Positions 32,791 to 43,607 of a stretch of 46,432 nt of DNA are shown here, piece after piece. The translations under genes and the position numbers were made by a program. Source of the stretch: Penium margaritaceum (Eukaryota > Streptophyta > Zygnematophyceae > Desmidiales > Peniaceae). The number at the start of each line of letters is the position of its first letter. Position 1 is the first letter of the stretch. The stretch is taken from assembly GCA_023375785.1 (NCBI GenBank), contig SZWC01000820.1, positions 11,196 through 57,627 on the forward strand. The letters are read 5' to 3'. The notes under the pieces were generated by a model. It was not told the DNA's origin. It searched no databases and worked only from the letters and a program-made list of their open reading frames with translations.

Positions 32791-33500
32791 AGGGAGGATC
32801 CCACAAGTGGCATATGTGACAACTGAGGGAGGAAACGAGGCACAAACAATGAGACGGCAAGGGAGAACAACATGCCGTCAATGCTGGATCCATAGAACAA
32901 TCGCGGACCCGAGGACATGACCGGGGGGGTCCCCACGAAGAATATTGTCGGTTTGACATGTAAGACATCTGGCCAACAAAGTCACATTCTCACCTCCCTT
33001 ATTGCTAAGGTGAAGGCGCTGGAGAAGAGACTGCTCCAGCTGGCGATCGTCGTAGATGGACAGAGCAGACGAGGGGGGAGGATACCACGGGGAAGCAATG
33101 TAGGCTATGAAGGTGGTCCCATGTAGAAGGGCCCTCCATGGGATGGCGGCCATCCTTAGGGGTACGAGATCGACGAAGGAGCGGAGGGAATGGAGAAAAC
33201 GCCAGCGGTGGAATAGGCATGTGCATAGGAGGAGCTGGTGGACCAAGACGAGTGCTGGATATGGAGCTCGAGCTAGCACAATAAAGAAGAGGAGCCACAA
33301 GTACGCGCTTGGTGAGCATGCATGGCACGTGCAAGGCGTAGGTTGTCAGGGGGCACGAGACAGTTACGAGCAGAATACTTGGATGATCCACAATTTCAGA
33401 GCACAACTATACCAGCTTCTAAAGACAGTGCAATATCTTTGGCCTTCCCCTTACCGTGGCCACGGCCCCGTCCACATCCACTGCCTTAAGAGACGAGGGT
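32791..33500 (-). pseudogene. gag: E3 gag remnant
   Basis: Short minus-strand frames, one reading LARCLTCQTDNILRGD (half a zinc knuckle, CX2C only) near 32,940-33,000. The E6 gag core blocks are not found, so most of gag is deleted or too diverged to see. Confidence 0.4.
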
Positions 33501-33642
33501 TGTGGCTGTAAAGGTCAAGGATTGAAGAGAAGGTGGAGGAGGAAGCAACGGTAGACGAATGAGAGAGAGAGGCAATCAAAAGAGCTGAAACTCTGGCCTT
33601 TGCCGTACGGTGAAGATGTTTGTGTTGGAGGCAGCAAGCCTC

Positions 33643-34191
33643 TCAGTGGGTATGGAGAAAGGCAAGAAGCGGAGGAACAGTGGTAGATGCAGTGGCAAAA
33701 AGAAGAGACACTATGGATACAACTGGGACCACTAGGGCAAGGGCACCAGTGGTAAGGGACGTGCCCATGGTGGTGAGGACAGCCGCGACGGAGATAGCTG
33801 TTGTGACGAAGCTGGTGGCAACACATGGTGTAGACATAGTTGATGTGACGACCGAATTTGTGGAGGTGTGGATGGCCGATGCAGGTAAAGAGATAGCTGA
33901 TGCTATTGAGGGTGTTGTAAAGGCAGCAGCGGATGTGGCTGTAGCTATCTTTGTACCAAGCTCTGCAGCTATTACAGCAGCAAGTCCAGCAACAACTGGT
34001 GCCTCACTGTAAGCCTCGGTAGCACGTCCTGCCAACGTGGAGGCGGGGGCAAGGGATGCGCGAGCTGTGGCTGCAAATGCAATAGCAGTTGTGGCAATGT
34101 TATCTATAACAACAGAGGCAACATGCATGAACATGCAAGTGAGGTCGATTGTGTCCTGGTGAAGTAATGCACAGAAGTTCATAACATCCAC
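33643..34191 (-). CDS. E3 copy of the Ala-rich upstream ORF (182 codons)
   Basis: Uninterrupted in this otherwise dead element. It contains RASLAPASTLAGRATEAYSE (E6: RASRAPASTSAGRATDSYTE), a variable Ala/Thr/Ser middle, and a conserved hydrophobic end: SFVTTAISVAAVLTTMG (E6: SFVTATVSIAAVFVTFG), TTGALALVVPVVSIVS (E6: TTGAFALVVPIVSTIS) and PPLLAFLHT (identical). The end looks like two closely spaced membrane-type helices. It lies between leader and gag. Function unknown; it is not a known copia domain. Survival of the frame may be chance or low stop density. Confidence 0.65.
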   Translation of the reverse strand: MDVMNFCALLHQDTIDLTCMFMHVASVVIDNIATTAIAFAATARASLAPASTLAGRATEAYSEAPVVAGLAAVIAAELGTKIATATSAAAFTTPSIASAISLPASAIHTSTNSVVTSTMSTPCVATSFVTTAISVAAVLTTMGTSLTTGALALVVPVVSIVSLLFATASTTVPPLLAFLHTH

Positions 34192-34429
34192 GTCTGTCTG
34201 AGAGGCATCATGCTGCTGGACCCATCCAAAAGAGTGTGGATGAGAGGGACTTACCGGGCGTTACATAGCACGAGAAGACAAAGTTGAGGTGGCCTTGGCC
34301 GCATGAGAGTTGCGGGTGTGGCATTGACGTGTAGAACGATCTTCGTAGTACCCCCGGGCTGGTGCCTCACTGTGTACTTCAAAGTGTGCCAACGCGGCTG
34401 CTTGCACCACCGAGGTGGTACTGCTGCTC

Positions 34430-34935
34430 TGACTACAGAGGGCCAGCTGTACCTACCACCTTTGTTGTTGCTGCTGCACGCTGCTGAGCTACTTTTGAGT
34501 GTTGTGCACAATTCTTGTTGTTACGGCTAAAGAGGGACAGCAACGTCTGCCACAATTGTTGCTGCTACTACACGTTGCTGAGCTGTTGTAGCCATCTGTC
34601 GAGGCCGCACCGCTGCTGCTTCTACTGCTCCTCCAACATGCGGTAGCTATGACAAGCTGAAGCTCAAATTGGCTGCTGCTGCGGCATTGCAGCGGTTGCT
34701 GTAACTACGGCTAAAGTGTGACAGCTACACCTACCACCGTTGTTACTGCTGCTACACGCTGTTGAGTTGTTGCAGTCATCTGCCAAGGCTGCATTGCTGT
34801 TGCTTCTTGTGCTGCTGCAGCGCGTGGCAGCTGTGGCCAGCTGATGCTGAAAGTGTTTGCTGATGTGGCACTAAAGCAGTTGATGTTGCTGTGGCCCACC
34901 AGTGATGGCGTCTGCTGTGGTTGCAGGTGCGTAGC
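34430..34935 (-). repeat. E3 CAG-rich leader
   Basis: Plus strand is rich in GCTGCT, GTTGTT and CTGCT, so CAG/CAA-rich on the transcript strand. Same position as in E1, E2b and E6. Confidence 0.75.
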
Positions 34936-35381
34936 TAGGCTGTCCCGCTGCTGATGGTAGTGCTACTGATCCCCAGTAGAGGATGCGGCAGCTGCACAAT
35001 TGGCACTGTGGCTACATTGTGGTACCACCAATTGCTGCAGTCCGCTGCTCCTACTGCTGCTTGGTTGCATTTGTTGCTGCCGTAGCTGCTGGCTGCCACA
35101 GCCGGCTGTTGCTAGTCACGCAACTGACAGGGCCGACGTCAATGTCAGCAAAATGTGTAGCCGTAGCTGCCTGCCTTTGCTATAGACTGCTACAAACAGT
35201 GGAGGACAGAAGCAATAAGAGAGGAGTGGAAGTTTCTATAAGTAGAGCTGGTTGATCCCTTAGCTACACAGACAAGATGCCGCACAGTGTGGGTCAACGT
35301 GTGGCTCCAAGAGTGACGGCCACAATCTCAACCAAGGTTTGGAATTGGCGGGGGTATCCGACGGCCTCCTCCTGTGAAGCT
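34936..35381 (-). other. E3 leader to LTR, no clear feature
   Basis: More triplet-rich sequence, then unique sequence. The minus strand at about 35,370-35,381 reads TATTAGATAAGC, at the expected PBS position next to the LTR; it is a poor match to TGGTATCAGAGC. Confidence 0.35.
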
Positions 35382-35727
35382 TATCTAATAGTACGAGATC
35401 CTACTGGATTGTATAGAGACAATAGGCTAGCACAAGCAGCACATGAGGCAAAGAGACGCCATGATTGCTTGACGGGAGTGATAGAAATGTGAGCAATATT
35501 GATCGAGTCATAAGGCACATAGATGCTACTAGCGGATAGCGAAAGAGAAAGCGGCGAGCTTGCTCTAGCTCACTACCATTGAGTTTGGGAGATTCAAACC
35601 ACCCATCCACTAATTTGGAAAGTTATATCAAGCATGTCACAGTCTAAGAAAACTGGTGAGAATCAGGTTTGGGTAATCACCCAACTCTATTTACGACAAG
35701 CACAATCATGAGCATGAAGCACTAGAG
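35382..35727 (-). repeat. E3 5' LTR, truncated
   Basis: Aligns with 21,600-21,945 of the 3' LTR (shared blocks include GGCTAGCACAAG and ACCACCCATCCACTAATTT). The outer part corresponding to about 21,946-22,106, with the TG terminus, is missing. It joins directly to a truncated E5 LTR. Confidence 0.78.
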
Positions 35728-35936
35728 CTGTGCGCCGTGGCATACATTTGTGTTGTGTACTTGTCAGTTGTCATTTCTCTCTACATTACTGAGCCAATGG
35801 AGCTTATGAGACTTGACACGTCTCCCTAGCCCAACTTTTGTTGTTTCTTGCACCTGCTTGCTTGCTAGTACGCAAGCTGACTGGACATTGTTTCCACATC
35901 AGAAGCAAGGTTAAGAATCTTCCTAGCAGCTTCTCA
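35728..35936 (+). repeat. E5 5' LTR remnant (R/U5 part)
   Basis: Aligns with the last 200 bp of the E1 LTR: TGTGCGCC, TTGTCATTTCTCTCT, GTGTCTCCTA and CTTCTCA at its end. The U3 part and the TG start are missing. A following TGGGAAGCGGCG could be the primer-binding site but does not match that of E1. Confidence 0.7.
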
Positions 35937-36709
35937 TGGGAAGCGGCGCATCACTTGCTCAGCTACGTACTAGAGATGCAGCAGGGGCAGCAGCTGTGAG
36001 ATTCATTGCTACAGCCATGGTCTTAGGAGGACCGCCAACCTATAGTGACACACCATAGCAGATTGCAACAGCACAGACATCCTTGCAAAGAAAGCTACAA
36101 CCGCATCATTCCGGCCATCAACATGAATGCAGCAGAGGGTCGTCCAACCATTTCCAGCAGCAGTTAGGGCCTGCGATGTCCCTTTGCTGTTTGTGAATAT
36201 TCGGGGAAGTTTCAGTCACTGGTGGTGGTAGGTGTGGGGGCACTTACCACCACCACAGACGTGTGAGGCCGTGATAACCCCAAATTTCCACTGTTTTAGA
36301 CGTGTAAGGGCTTATTGGAAAGCCCCGAGGATAACCTGTCCATCGCATCAACTCGCATTTTGTTTTGTGCCTTGTAGAATACAAAACTTCAAAACATGCT
36401 CTCGTATGAAGACTTTTTCTGGATTTCGGGCTCTGACAAAAAAGTGACATTATGACCCTTAGTTATATTTTGTTTTCACTAAACCACAACCACTTGGTGC
36501 AATAGACTCTGCCAAATCATCACTCCAAGTTTTGCTTGATTTGAACAACCTTCCTAACGATGTCATCATTGTGTGTGATTACGTCATCACTGACTTAGTC
36601 AAAATCTTGACTTGGACTTCAAATGTCTGTACGCATCCCAGGCCCTTGAGAAACAGAGTCTGATTGTCCATCCGATCGTTTTTTTGTTTTGCCATACTGA
36701 ACGGCCCAC

Positions 36710-38370
36710 ATGGCGCCTGGTGACGACAAGCATAATGGGCCTACTGCTCCTTCCGGCTCTAGCTCCGTGGTTGAGACATCTACTCCTTGCTCCCAGGCCA
36801 TTGGCTCCCTCTTCCAGGCACAAGAGGACATCCGACAGAAGCTGGCGGCTCAGGCAGCTACCCTTGAGGTGATTCTCACTATGCTACAGAGGATACAACA
36901 GCCTCTGCCAGCCGCAACCGGAGCACCGTAGTAGGATGTATAGCAACAAGGGGTACAGCAGTAGATGTCGGCTCGAGACGACAAGAGCAATGACAGCAGC
37001 GATGGTCAATAGAAGCAGTTATGAGGCCCTGGAGTGTCCAGTCACCAGGTTTCTCGCCTCCTGCGGCGAGGGGCCATTGAGGGGATGAGTCGTCTCCAGT
37101 TGGGTTAGCACACCACTCCCATGTAGGATTCTAGGGTTGCCTGCGCCTTCATTCTCAACATGCCGCTCTCCCGGCGTATCCTTCGGTGGGCTTCAGATTC
37201 CCCGTGCGCTCGAGCATACCCCCAAGGTTGCCCTCCCCACGGAGCAGCGACCAAAGGACTTTAAACCAGCAATGTTGGGTTCGACGCTGTTGGGAGATCT
37301 TCTTCCAGGTGTGGGTCCATGCAAAGGGCGTCTGGCCATGTTATGTGAGCCAGTATCAGACGGCCGATCCCCAAATGGCGCAGGTTGCAATGAGAGCCAT
37401 GTGCGCCTTGCTCTACACCGTGCCCCATGACATCTTTGTTGATTTCCGCCCATTCCTAGAAGCCCCTGGTACGGGCACTGCCACGGCCGGGATTTGAACC
37501 TGATCCTACAGGTAGCCGAGACCCATGTGACAATGACAACGCATCTCTGGGAGTTCATCTCCTTTCAAAAAGGTCCGTTTGAGTCAGCAGCAACCTATTG
37601 GCGGTGATCGATGCGGATCTACACTCACATCAGTACCGTCTGCAACTCCCAGCTGTGGTCAGGGCCCGAATGGATTTCATAAAAATGTTCACCTACCTCA
37701 ACCAAGTGATTCTTGACGAGCTCTCAAAATCCTTAGAGGTGATCCCTTGGGCTCATCAGTACTACTTGCAGCGGACTGGAGCACATGAGGCTACCCAAGC
37801 CCATCAGGCAAGTCTGCTGGTTGTTGTTACGACCCCCTCAGCGATGACCCCTTTTCTCCTCAGCATCTCTTCCTCACCCTCCTCTTTGTTGTCCTTGTCT
37901 AAGGGTGTGGTTGGCATTGCGCAGGAGAAGAAGGAAAAGGTGGTAAGGGTTAGTACTAGTAGTTTCAGCAATGTCGGCTGTAGTCTGGTGGTTGCAGTGG
38001 ACATTCAGTCAAACCATGCGGGTACACATAGCTATACAGAGTGTGCACAGCCCCTCTGTTGGACGCGGATCATACAAGGCCTTCAAGTCGCTTAAACACA
38101 GCGGATGGCTGACTCCGACGCCACCCAGACCGACCGTGCAACCACAACAGCAGCTGACCCTCCACTCGTCTATGGTGACGTTGATGTTGCCTTTTGGTGC
38201 AACCTCATTATCACGGATCTATGTCACCTTCTGGCACTCTGCAATCAAGGAGGTACAAGTGTATTGACACAGCCGTGCGGTCCGCAGTCTGCTTTTCCTG
38301 TTGTGTTTGTGGCCCGTTGTTTTGCATGCGGGGGACCGCCGACTGCCTATGATGACTTCAGGCCTGACTA
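36710..38370 (+). pseudogene. gag: E5 gag (degenerate)
   Basis: ATG at 36710, with CCATACTGAACGGCCCAC upstream, like E1. The first 73 codons are open (MAPGDDKHNGPTAPSG, then a probable coiled coil with QAQEDIRQKLAAQAATLEV). Stops follow. Near 37,380-37,470 AQVAMRAMCALLYTVPHD and FVDFRPFLEAPG match E1 gag. No intact zinc knuckle seen. Frames change several times. Confidence 0.75.
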
Positions 38371-38439
38371 TACATAGTGGTTGGATAAGTCTTCTTGTTG
38401 TCAATTGGCCATGCTGAGCGCCCGGTAGCTGCAGAGTGT

Positions 38440-39255
38440 TCTGTGGCTCGTTGCTCGGTGTTGAATTCGGGTCGTGAGACAAGTGATACCTGGATCATTG
38501 ACTCCATTTCCATTCACCAAATGACTTGTCGTCGCGCCGACATTGTTGTCCTTGGTCCTATATGGTATGTTTGATCTATTCGCACGGGGTCTGGTCAGTC
38601 CCTGCTAGTCCACAGCATTGAAATAGTACGCATTCATGGTCCGTGTGGCCTCTTGTACATCTCTGATGTGCTCTACATTCTTGCTCTAGAGCTCAGCGTG
38701 CTTTCTGCTCGTTCTTACGCTCAGATGGGCCTCTATCTTAAGCACTTTGTTGAGTGTACCACTAGTTCCACCTGTGATACTCATCTCGTCCTCTATGCGT
38801 CTGACGTGGATGACCTGTACCAAATCGCTTGCTACCCTCCCTCCCTGCCTCATTCATTTTCGTCTTTTGCACATGTGCTCGTGATTGGTGTGCTCACTCC
38901 CAAAGACCAGCGCTTGTTGTATTGCCGCCTCTGTCATGTGAGCTCAAACACTATGTCCAAGCTCGTTCAGAATCAGACAGCCCTTGGTCTTCATGCCACT
39001 TCATTTTGGTTCCTGCCCAGTAACAATTGCATTTTCTATGCCCAAAAAAAGATGCACCGTTGTACTTACTCGGACTCTAGTTCCCGGGCACAATGTCTGC
39101 TAGAGTTAGTCCTCTCATATCTCCTCAGTCCCCTCCCGGTGGAGTCCTTCTTAGATCGGGGTCGACATGTTTTCACCATGTTTGATGAATACACCGTGAT
39201 GGGTGAATTCACAAGAGCAATGCTAACCTTGGAGTTCATCTTTGGCCGGTGATGG
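38440..39255 (+). pseudogene. E5 protease, GAG-pre-integrase and integrase start
   Basis: DTWIIDSISIHQMTCRRADI at about 38,486 is the protease site, Gly of DSG changed to Ile, followed by VVLGP. A stop lies near 38,570, then 200 codons are open: GPCGLLYISDVLYILALELS, then LLYCRLCHVSSNTMSKLV (HxxLGH-type motif degraded) and Cys/His positions of GAG-pre-integrase. The frame ends with FTMFDEYTVMGEFTRAML, in the integrase core. Confidence 0.8.
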
Positions 39256-39850
39256 CTGAGGGCCACTCTTTTCACACCCTTCACACGCTCCACTTGTGTC
39301 ATGGTGACAAAATCTTAGGCGAGATGGGCACGTTCTTTGTTGAGCACAATGTTTATCACAAACTCTCAATCCCTGCTATGCCATAGCATAACAATGTTTC
39401 CAAGCACTGGAACCGTGGAGGATGCGCTTCGTGCCATGCGGTGTGAGTGCGGTCTTTCAAGGTCCTTTTCCTTTGAGAGTTTCTCCTACATGATATGGGT
39501 CTAGAACCGCCTGCTGCATAGTCTTCTTCCGGACCATGTTACGTCGTTCGGCCATTCTGCCGATCCCCGTCTTACTCACATGTGAGGTTCTTTCGCATGT
39601 TTCTGGTACATCGAGGACCAGCAGAGGTCCGAGTTTTCACCTTGGAGTGGCATGGATGCATTCCTTTGGACCTTCTCATGGTTGAAGGCCTGGCACTTCT
39701 TGGACCCTGTTCACAATCACATTGTCAAGTCTCGCAACAGTCTCTTCTTTGAGGCTCTCACTTTCCGCGACATGTCCGACATTCTGTCACTGGCCGCAAG
39801 CTACATTATCACTTGTGTTTCTTGCCGACAAGTGGGGGATTCTAGTCTTG
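39256..39850 (+). pseudogene. E5 integrase C-terminal part
   Basis: HGDKILGEMGTFFVEHNVYH at about 39,300 corresponds to RSDNGGEF-F---GI-H (catalytic Asp kept). A DPVHNHIVKSRNSLFFEAL block near 39,700-39,755 matches the D--HR-VVSRDVVFDE end of copia integrase. Stops in between. Confidence 0.75.
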
Positions 39851-39942
39851 GATTGGTCCGTTCGGGCATCCTCACCTGTGGTCATGTCCCCAGTTGATGA
39901 CAATCCAGTCATAGTGGCTATTGGTCCAGTAGCCTCGTCGGT

Positions 39943-40255
39943 CCCCTCTAGCACACTCCATCATGTGCCAGTATCAGTCCCCTCTAGAACTCCTAATTTC
40001 GTGCTAGTTTCAGGCCCCTCTTGCACACCTTATCCCATGCCAGCGGCAGTCCCCTTTTGAACACATGATCATGTGCCAACGTCAGTCTCCTCTGGCACAC
40101 CTGATCTTGTGCCTGTGTCAGGCCTTCTCGGAAAACCTGATCACGTGTCAGCGTTTGTTCCCTCTAGCACATCTGCTCTAGTGCCTCTATCCATTTCCTC
40201 TGACACACATGGTCACGCACCTGTGACAGTATCTCCAGTCACACCTGTCCATGAT
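39943..40255 (+). repeat. 36-bp (12-residue) tandem repeat in the E5 IN-RT linker
   Basis: Eight to nine units of exactly 36 bp starting at 39943, 39979 and so on, typically CCCCTCTAGCACACC... . In frame they encode units like PSSTLHHVPVSV, PSRTPNFVLVSG and SSGTPDLVPVSG. One unit carries a TGA. The E1 linker at 5276-5500 has similar composition. Confidence 0.88.
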
Positions 40256-40499
40256 TTTTTGTGCATCCTCTCCCTCTCCACGTGAGTCTACGGCCCTTGT
40301 AACTGTAGCCAAGCCACCTGGTCTTGAACCTGGGGTAAGCACATCAGCATTGGGCTACTTTTGCAAACTGAATAGTCGTCTTCGACTAATGGCCTCTAAG
40401 ACGCATCAGACAGCTGATTTGGCGCCTAGACGCCCGACTCGTAGTGTTCATAATGGTGAGCTTGGCAGGAAGGTCCTTGGCCTCAGTGTCAAGGCAGAC

Positions 40500-41480
40500 C
40501 ATTTGAGGTGCATCAGGCCACAATTTGGTCTCTTCTGAGCTCTCAGTCACTTGCAATGTCGCAGCTGATCTTGTCGTGGTTAGGCTCAGTCCAGGTGTGT
40601 GCATTTTGGCAACCCGGAGCTCCCTCTCTCTCGACAACTCCTGATGCAGGCACGCTGAATGAGACACTGTTCACTAAGGATGCAGAGTTGTGGCATGCTT
40701 CCTGTGAGGGTGAGATGGGAGCCATTTGTGAGCACGTTGTCTACAAGCTTGTCGTCCTCCCGCTTGGGTGGAAGGCCATGTAAACCAAGAGGGTCTTTTG
40801 TAAGAAGGTGAAGCTTGGTGGCTCAGTAGATCACTACAGGGCACGCTTGACGGCCAAGGAGGTCTCACACATTGGGGGTGTGGATTTCACTGACACATTC
40901 GTACCCATTGGCCGTATGACCACCGCTTGTGCCTTGTTTGAGGTTGTTGCTCACCACTGTTGGGAATTGCACCCGATGGATGTGAAGAATGCATTCCTCC
41001 ATGGCACTCTAGAGGAGGACATCTACATGGTCCAACCACCTGGCATTGAAATCGGTGACAAGGTCTAATGCTTGCGCAAGGCCTTGTACGGCCTCAAGTA
41101 GTCACCTCAATGATGGAACCAAGAGATCACAGGCACACTAACACGTGATGGCTACGTACAAAGTGATGCCGACCCGTCCCTCTTAGACAGACAGCTCATA
41201 GCTTCATCTCCATCCTAGCTTGTGTGGATAACCTCTTGATCACGTCTCCTTCAATGGAAGCCATGAAGGAGGAAATCCCTGAAAATGCCTACAGGATTAA
41301 GAACCCTTTTTCCTACAACTCTGTTCTTCGGAATGGAGATAGTATGTGATCGTTGGCGATGGACACTCTTGTTGCATGAGGCATGTTACACCAACGGTGT
41401 GTGGGAGTAGTTTGCTGACCTCCTTGATGTCGTTCCCACAACCTCCACTCCTATCACAACCGACGGGTAGCAAGCCCTGA
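40500..41480 (+). pseudogene. E5 reverse transcriptase
   Basis: Blocks: LNETLFTKDAELWHASCEGE, ICEHVVYKLVVLPLG, HYRARLTAKEVSHIGGVDFT, PIGRMTTACALFEVVAHHCW, ELHPMDVKNAFLHGTLEEDI, LRKALYGLK. In-frame changes include a TAG at the Gln after YGLK (CAG in E1) and a TGA in the next motif. The YVDD equivalent reads LVWITS in a shifted frame (about 41,220-41,240). Confidence 0.85.
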
Positions 41481-42234
41481 AGGTGCATGATGCAGCATAG
41501 CTAGAGGAGACAATGGACGTGTCATTGTACTTTTCTTGTTATATCTCTCATAAACTTGACCACGACCACACGACCTGATATCGATTTTTCTATCAACCTC
41601 ATTGCACAGTTCTCGCCGTATCCTCGAGTGAGAACCGTCCACGTGACTGTTCAAGTGGTACGGTATGATTTTCCCACACCGTACCGTGGACTCTAGTTTT
41701 GACAACAGTGTTTGGTCGTTGTTGATGACTACAATAGCGACTAGGCTTAGGGTCTTGATGGGTGCAGGTGGACAAGCTATGTGTTCCTATTGGTTGGCAC
41801 CTCTGTGTTGTGGCAGAGCGTCAAGCAGGTTTACATTGCACGTAGCTCCTTCAATGCTCAGTATGTTGTGCTTGTTGTTGAGGTGGCGTGACTACAATGT
41901 TTACTACATGAATTGCATCAATATGTGCCTTGCACCATTCTACGCTCTGACAACCAGAATGCTCTTGCCATTGCTGAGAATTCTGGTGTGTTTGATGCAA
42001 GCGTTGAGCATAGTTTTCTGCGTAGTCTTGTGAAGGGACGCGTGATCTCCGTGATCTCAATTGGTAGAGACATGTAACGGGTTGATTCTTGACCAGTGCA
42101 CTGGCACAAGGAAAGCTCATGGTGGCCATTCGTTTTTTCATGAAACTACTTCGATACCATGAGGGAATAGAGAAACCCCCCAAGCAATGTTTTTCATGAG
42201 AGGGCACGCTGCATAGAACACAACGTGGCAGACA
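41481..42234 (+). pseudogene. E5 RNase H region (badly decayed)
   Basis: Nucleotide similarity to E1 6,590-7,210 persists (for example GAGGAGACAATGGACGTG and GCTCTTGCCATTGC), but stops occur about every 20 codons and no catalytic motif is intact. The segment 42,115-42,234 is E5 3' untranslated sequence. Confidence 0.65.
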
Positions 42235-42763
42235 TGTTGGTATGTGTCCCACAGATGTGTTGTGACCTCTGGCCTCGCTGCACACTCACCGCACTGATGC
42301 AGGCGATTAATGTTGGAGTGACACCGGCGCTGACGTCACCGCCCGCATGATACCGGATCACAAGACGGCAGTCCGAACTATTGTGACTGGTTTCAGGGTT
42401 ACCTCTAACACAGGAATTTGCCACTTGCATTGGGTTGACACTAGGATTCCTAGTGTATGACGGGGGTGTGTGTCCGGGTTGTCTTCCCAGGTTTGCTAGG
42501 TTGTATGCGTGCAGACAATTATTTGGGTGAGGTCCCAGGTTCGAGGCTCACTAGGTGGGGTGCGAGCGAGGGTGGGCTCGCCGTTCGCCCGCTCGTCACC
42601 CCGCCACCTGCTCTGCTACACCCATCACCTCCGTCTCTTGTTACTTCTAACCAACGCGTTTCTTCGCTAGTAAAGTACTCTCCTGTCATGGCGTCTAGTG
42701 CCTCGCTTGCTACGTGATGCATCACTTCCCTCGCTCTCCCCCTAACCAGGTTCTTCTACCCTC
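42235..42763 (+). repeat. E6 5' LTR (about 529 bp)
   Basis: Starts TGTTGGTATGTGTCC, and its first 80 bp match the E3 3' LTR (shared GCACACTCACC and CACTGATGCAGG). It ends just before the PBS with CTTCTACCCTC; the exact 3' end is uncertain by up to four bases. Confidence 0.78.
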
Positions 42764-42775
42764 TGGTATCAGAGC
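42764..42775 (+). promoter_or_regulatory. E6 primer-binding site
   Basis: TGGTATCAGAGC, exact initiator-Met-tRNA type PBS, as is common in copia elements. Confidence 0.93.
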
Positions 42776-43340
42776 GAGTGAGGGAAGGCGCTGATTTCCC
42801 ACACGCCCATCAGGTTCTGGGCCGCCCACCGGTGACGTGGTGTCTCTTCACCACGTCATTCACGTCTTCCGCCGCCGGCGCGTCTGCACTCTAGCAGTAG
42901 CGTCAACCTGGGAGGCCGCAGTACGTCCAGATAGGCAGTGCTTTGTCTCTGGCGAGTGGCTGTGTTCGCTCCTGTGGCAACACCAACCGACGCCACCCGC
43001 CACCCGCCATCTTCCCTTATGCCGTCGCTGGACCCCGTCGTCCACTGGATTCTCAGACACGCCCTCGTAGTCCTCCCACAGCTCCTCCCTCAGCTCACCT
43101 ATGTCCCTGCAGCCACACACCACTTGTGTGACAAGGCGGACGGCCTAGGCAGCAGGTGCAGCTGTAACCGGAGTCCTGGGGCAGCCGCCACCACCTCCAT
43201 TGGTAGTGACGCGGCAGTTGCCACCAACCCCACTGCAACTACAGCAGTGGCAGCAGTTAGTACCAGCAGCTGTCTCAATGAATAGCAACTGCAGTGTTAA
43301 GTTCATACCTATGCAGTAGGAGCTGCGGTGTACGCCACAG
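42776..43340 (+). other. E6 leader, first part
   Basis: GC-rich leader without recognised signals. Several overlapping frames on both strands are open but low-complexity. The packaging signal would be expected in this interval, but I cannot locate it. Confidence 0.4.
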
Positions 43341-43560
43341 CCACGGCGAACGCAGCAGTGTACACGCGACAGCAGCAGCACAGCACCCGCGGTCGGCAGC
43401 AGCAGCAGCAGTACAGCACCCGCGGTCGGCAGCAGCAGCAGCAGCAGCAGCAGCACAGCACCCGTAGTCAGCAGTAGCAGCAGCAGCACAGCACCCGCGG
43501 TCGGTAGCAGCAGCAGCATCAGCAGCAGCAACAGCACCCATAGCGGCAGCAGCAGCCCCC
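43341..43560 (+). repeat. E6 CAG-rich leader with spaced minisatellite
   Basis: About five imperfect units, each a CAG run of 3 to 8 triplets followed by CAGCACCCGCGGTCGG or a variant. Some CAG are TAG. Minus-strand Leu-rich frames over it are artefacts. Confidence 0.85.
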
Positions 43561-43607
43561 GCGGCCTCATACCGCCGTCTCCACCCGCGGCGGCAGCTGC
43601 AGCACCC

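Larger units (their letters stand above)
35728..42234 (+). mobile_element. E5: degenerate Ty1/copia element of the E1 family
   Basis: Truncated 5' LTR (about 35728-35936), gag from 36710, protease, GAG-pre-integrase, integrase, repeat-rich linker, RT and RNase H to about 42,110. No 3' LTR is seen before E6 starts at 42235, so E6 probably inserted upstream of it. Gag N-terminus and leader resemble E1. It retains the integrase that E1 has lost. Many stops and frame changes. Confidence 0.85.

Noticed and set aside
42457..42717. 86-codon plus-strand frame
   Set aside because: Lies wholly within the E6 LTR.
43370..43545. CRISPR-like direct repeats with spacers
   Set aside because: Units are CAG runs of variable length with a near-constant 16-bp sequence; the spacers are not unique, and the context is a retrotransposon leader.
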